Below are positions 4,093-5,608 of a DNA stretch of 5,608 nucleotides, piece by piece; positions within the stretch are counted from its first letter, which is position 1; every line of letters starts with the position of its first letter. Location of the stretch: the NCBI GenBank assembly GCA_000431075.1, contig HF986877.1, positions 22,700 to 28,307 of the forward strand, written 5' to 3'. The notes beneath the pieces were generated by a model, which saw nothing but the letters and a program-made list of their open reading frames with translations, had not been told where the DNA came from and ran no database searches. Made by a program: the position numbers and the translations under genes. The stretch comes from Firmicutes bacterium CAG:555. Lineage in GTDB: Bacteria > Bacillota > Clostridia > Oscillospirales > Oscillospiraceae.

Positions 4093-5487
4093 TTAGAAGT
4101 CGGCGTTGCCGGTGGTGCGGGGGTGAAGCTCGACATCACGGATGTTCGATACGCCCGTGAGGTACATGACCATGCGCTCGAAGCCGAGACCGAAGCCGGC
4201 GTGACGGCACGAGCCGTAGCGGCGCAGATCGAGGTACCACCAGTAGTCCTCGGGGTTAAGGCCGAGCTCAGCCATGCGAGCGGTCAGCACATCGAGCCTT
4301 TCCTCACGCTGCGAGCCGCCGATGATCTCGCCTATGCCCGGAACAAGGCAGTCGGCTGCGGCGACGGTCTTGCCGTCGTCGTTCAGGCGCATATAAAATG
4401 CCTTTATCTCCTTGGGGTAATCGGTGACGAAAATGGGCTTTTTGTAGACCTTTTCGGTCAGGTAGCGCTCATGCTCGGTCTGAAGGTCGATGCCCCACTC
4501 GACGGGGTAATCAAACTTTTCGCCGCAGTTTTTGAGGATATCGATCGCCTCGGTGTAGCTGACACGGGCAAAGTCGTTTGACACGACATTGTGCAGCCTG
4601 TCGAGCAGACCCTTGTCCACAAAGGAGTTAAAGAACTGCATCTCCTGCGGGCAGCGCTCTATCGTGCGGTTGATGATGTATTTTACCATCGCCTCGGCGG
4701 TGTCCATGTAGTCGTTGAGGTCTGCAAACGCCATCTCGGGCTCTATCATCCAGAACTCGGCGGCATGGCGCTGGGTGTACGATACCTCGGCGCGGAAGGT
4801 CGGGCCGAAGGTGTACACATCGCCGAAGGCCATGGCGAAGTTTTCGCAGTTGAGCTGGCCGGAAACGGTCAGGTTCGTGCTCTTGCCGAAGAAGTCCTTG
4901 GAGAAATCGACCTTGCCGTCCTCGGTGCGGGGAAGGTTATCAAGATCAAGGGTCGTGACTCTGAACATCTCGCCTGCACCCTCGCAGTCAGAGCCCGTGA
5001 TGATGGGCGTGTGGACATAGACAAAGCCACGCTCCTGGAAGAACTCATGCACCGCCTGTGCCGCTACGCTGCGCACTCTGAACACTGCCGAAAACAGGTT
5101 GGTGCGGGGACGCAGGTGCTGAATGGTGCGCAGAAACTCCACACTGTGGCGCTTTTTCTGCAGGGGGTAGTCGGGGGTGGAAGTGCCTTCAACGGTGACC
5201 TCGGTGGCCTTGAGCTCAAACGGCTGCTTTGCCTCGGGGGTGAGGACTAATTCACCCTTGCAGATGAACGCTGCGCCGACATTCTGACGGGCAAGCTCAT
5301 CGTAGTTGGGAAGCTTCTCACGCTCAAGGACTATCTGCAGGCTCTTGAATGCGCTGCCGTCGTTGAGCTCGATAAAGCCGAAGTTTTTCATATCACGGAT
5401 GGTGCGTGCCCAGCCGCAGACGGTTATCTCCTTACCGCCGAAGGCCTCCGGCTCGTTAAAGATCTGAATAATTTTAGTGCGTTTCAT
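4093..5487 (-). CDS. asnS: Asparaginyl-tRNA synthetase
   Basis: This class IIb aminoacyl-tRNA synthetase charges tRNA-Asn with asparagine using ATP in the cytoplasm. It has 464 aa, the usual bacterial AsnRS length. Residues 20-100 form the OB-fold anticodon-binding domain (VCGWARTIRDMKNFGFIEL). Motif 1 lies around 126-161 (RPRTNLF ... THTP-like HTPIIT). SGQLN (209-213) and YTFGPTFRAE (225-234) lead into motif 2, with RHAAEFWMIEPE at 240-251. GIGEIIGGSQREER is at 384-397, and motif 3 GFGLGFER is at 431-438 with the ATP-binding arginine R438. The ATG at 5487 is chosen over an in-frame TTG at 5520 because MKRTKIIQIF is the natural family start and GGAG lies 10 bases before it. The tail DVELHPRTTGNADF departs from the common DVxPFPRTxxNxxF. 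The gene appears intact and single, converging on the padR-DUF1700 remnant. Confidence 0.95.
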   Translation of the reverse strand: MKRTKIIQIFNEPEAFGGKEITVCGWARTIRDMKNFGFIELNDGSAFKSLQIVLEREKLPNYDELARQNVGAAFICKGELVLTPEAKQPFELKATEVTVEGTSTPDYPLQKKRHSVEFLRTIQHLRPRTNLFSAVFRVRSVAAQAVHEFFQERGFVYVHTPIITGSDCEGAGEMFRVTTLDLDNLPRTEDGKVDFSKDFFGKSTNLTVSGQLNCENFAMAFGDVYTFGPTFRAEVSYTQRHAAEFWMIEPEMAFADLNDYMDTAEAMVKYIINRTIERCPQEMQFFNSFVDKGLLDRLHNVVSNDFARVSYTEAIDILKNCGEKFDYPVEWGIDLQTEHERYLTEKVYKKPIFVTDYPKEIKAFYMRLNDDGKTVAAADCLVPGIGEIIGGSQREERLDVLTARMAELGLNPEDYWWYLDLRRYGSCRHAGFGLGFERMVMYLTGVSNIRDVELHPRTTGNADF

Positions 5488-5608
5488 CGGTAATACACTC
5501 CGATCTGATTGATTTTTCAAGCGATTTTCTTACCCTCGATTGATAAGGGTATACACGGTTTTGGCAGGCTGCTTTTCGCCCATGCTTCGTCAAATCCCTA
5601 GTCCATAT
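5488..5608 (-). promoter_or_regulatory. asnS upstream region with ribosome binding site
   Basis: GGAG (minus strand, 5501-5498) lies 10 bases before the asnS ATG, a slightly long spacing. Farther up, AGGGTA/TACCCT arms (5531-5536 and 5546-5551) make a 6-bp hairpin without a T run. I see no convincing promoter and no T-box sequence (AGGGTGGNACCGCG), so T-box control is not supported within these 121 bases; the promoter may lie beyond the window. The minus strand is open in one frame through this stretch (about 43 codons, ending inside asnS), but it does not look like a known protein. Confidence 0.4.

Noticed and set aside
4591..5250. Long + strand open frame (219 codons) opposite asnS, and the 254-codon frame at 3817-4581
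   Set aside because: Both lie antisense to asnS or the IS transposase, have no ribosome binding site, and show the biased composition of frames shadowing a GC-rich gene.
5488..5520. Upstream TTG start for asnS adding 11 residues (at 5520)
   Set aside because: The extension covers the ribosome binding site, has no RBS of its own, and exceeds the normal family N terminus.
5488..5608. T-box riboswitch upstream of asnS
   Set aside because: No AGGGTGG/ACCGCG element and no terminator with a T run is present; only a 6-bp hairpin is seen.
1..5608. tRNA or rRNA genes
   Set aside because: No cloverleaf with a GGTTCRA-type T arm and no rRNA core sequence was seen on either strand.

Overview
The window looks like chromosome from a Gram-positive Clostridia species, most likely a gut or rumen Ruminococcaceae/Oscillospiraceae-type organism. 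This is inferred from a BspA-type leucine-rich-repeat surface protein with fibronectin III-like repeats, a PadR plus DUF1700 (HAAS-type) pair, an AGGAGG ribosome binding site with a sigma-A promoter, and a compact bacterial AsnRS. The species cannot be named from the sequence.

Layout on the + strand. Bases 1-141 are the 3' end of an unrecognised gene, closed by a good terminator (154-184). A promoter region follows (9-bp inverted repeat at 207-248, strong promoter at 321-349). It drives a 649-aa secreted repeat protein (396-2345). A 399-bp gene-free stretch (2346-2744) is full of hairpins and terminators. On its minus strand it also holds a decayed small reading frame with a good ribosome binding site. 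Bases 2745-3509 are a wrecked padR-DUF1700 locus. The start of padR is missing, a TAA interrupts it, and a deletion fuses the middle of padR in frame to the middle of the DUF1700 gene.

On the - strand, asnS (asparaginyl-tRNA synthetase) occupies 4093-5487 and is intact. It converges on the padR-DUF1700 locus. The two loci appear to have shared one bidirectional terminator, whose arms are now at 3508-3520 and 4074-4086. The arms are separated by a 547-bp IS3-family remnant (3522-4068) that keeps both terminal inverted repeats. It has lost orfA and the catalytic C-terminal half of orfB.

The intact genes (surface protein, asnS) show no functional link. The middle of the window is best read as a decaying region shaped by mobile-element insertion and deletion. 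I found no convincing new multi-gene system. The most notable observations are the IS nested in a terminator loop, the deletion fusion, and the structured RNA region at 2349-2663.
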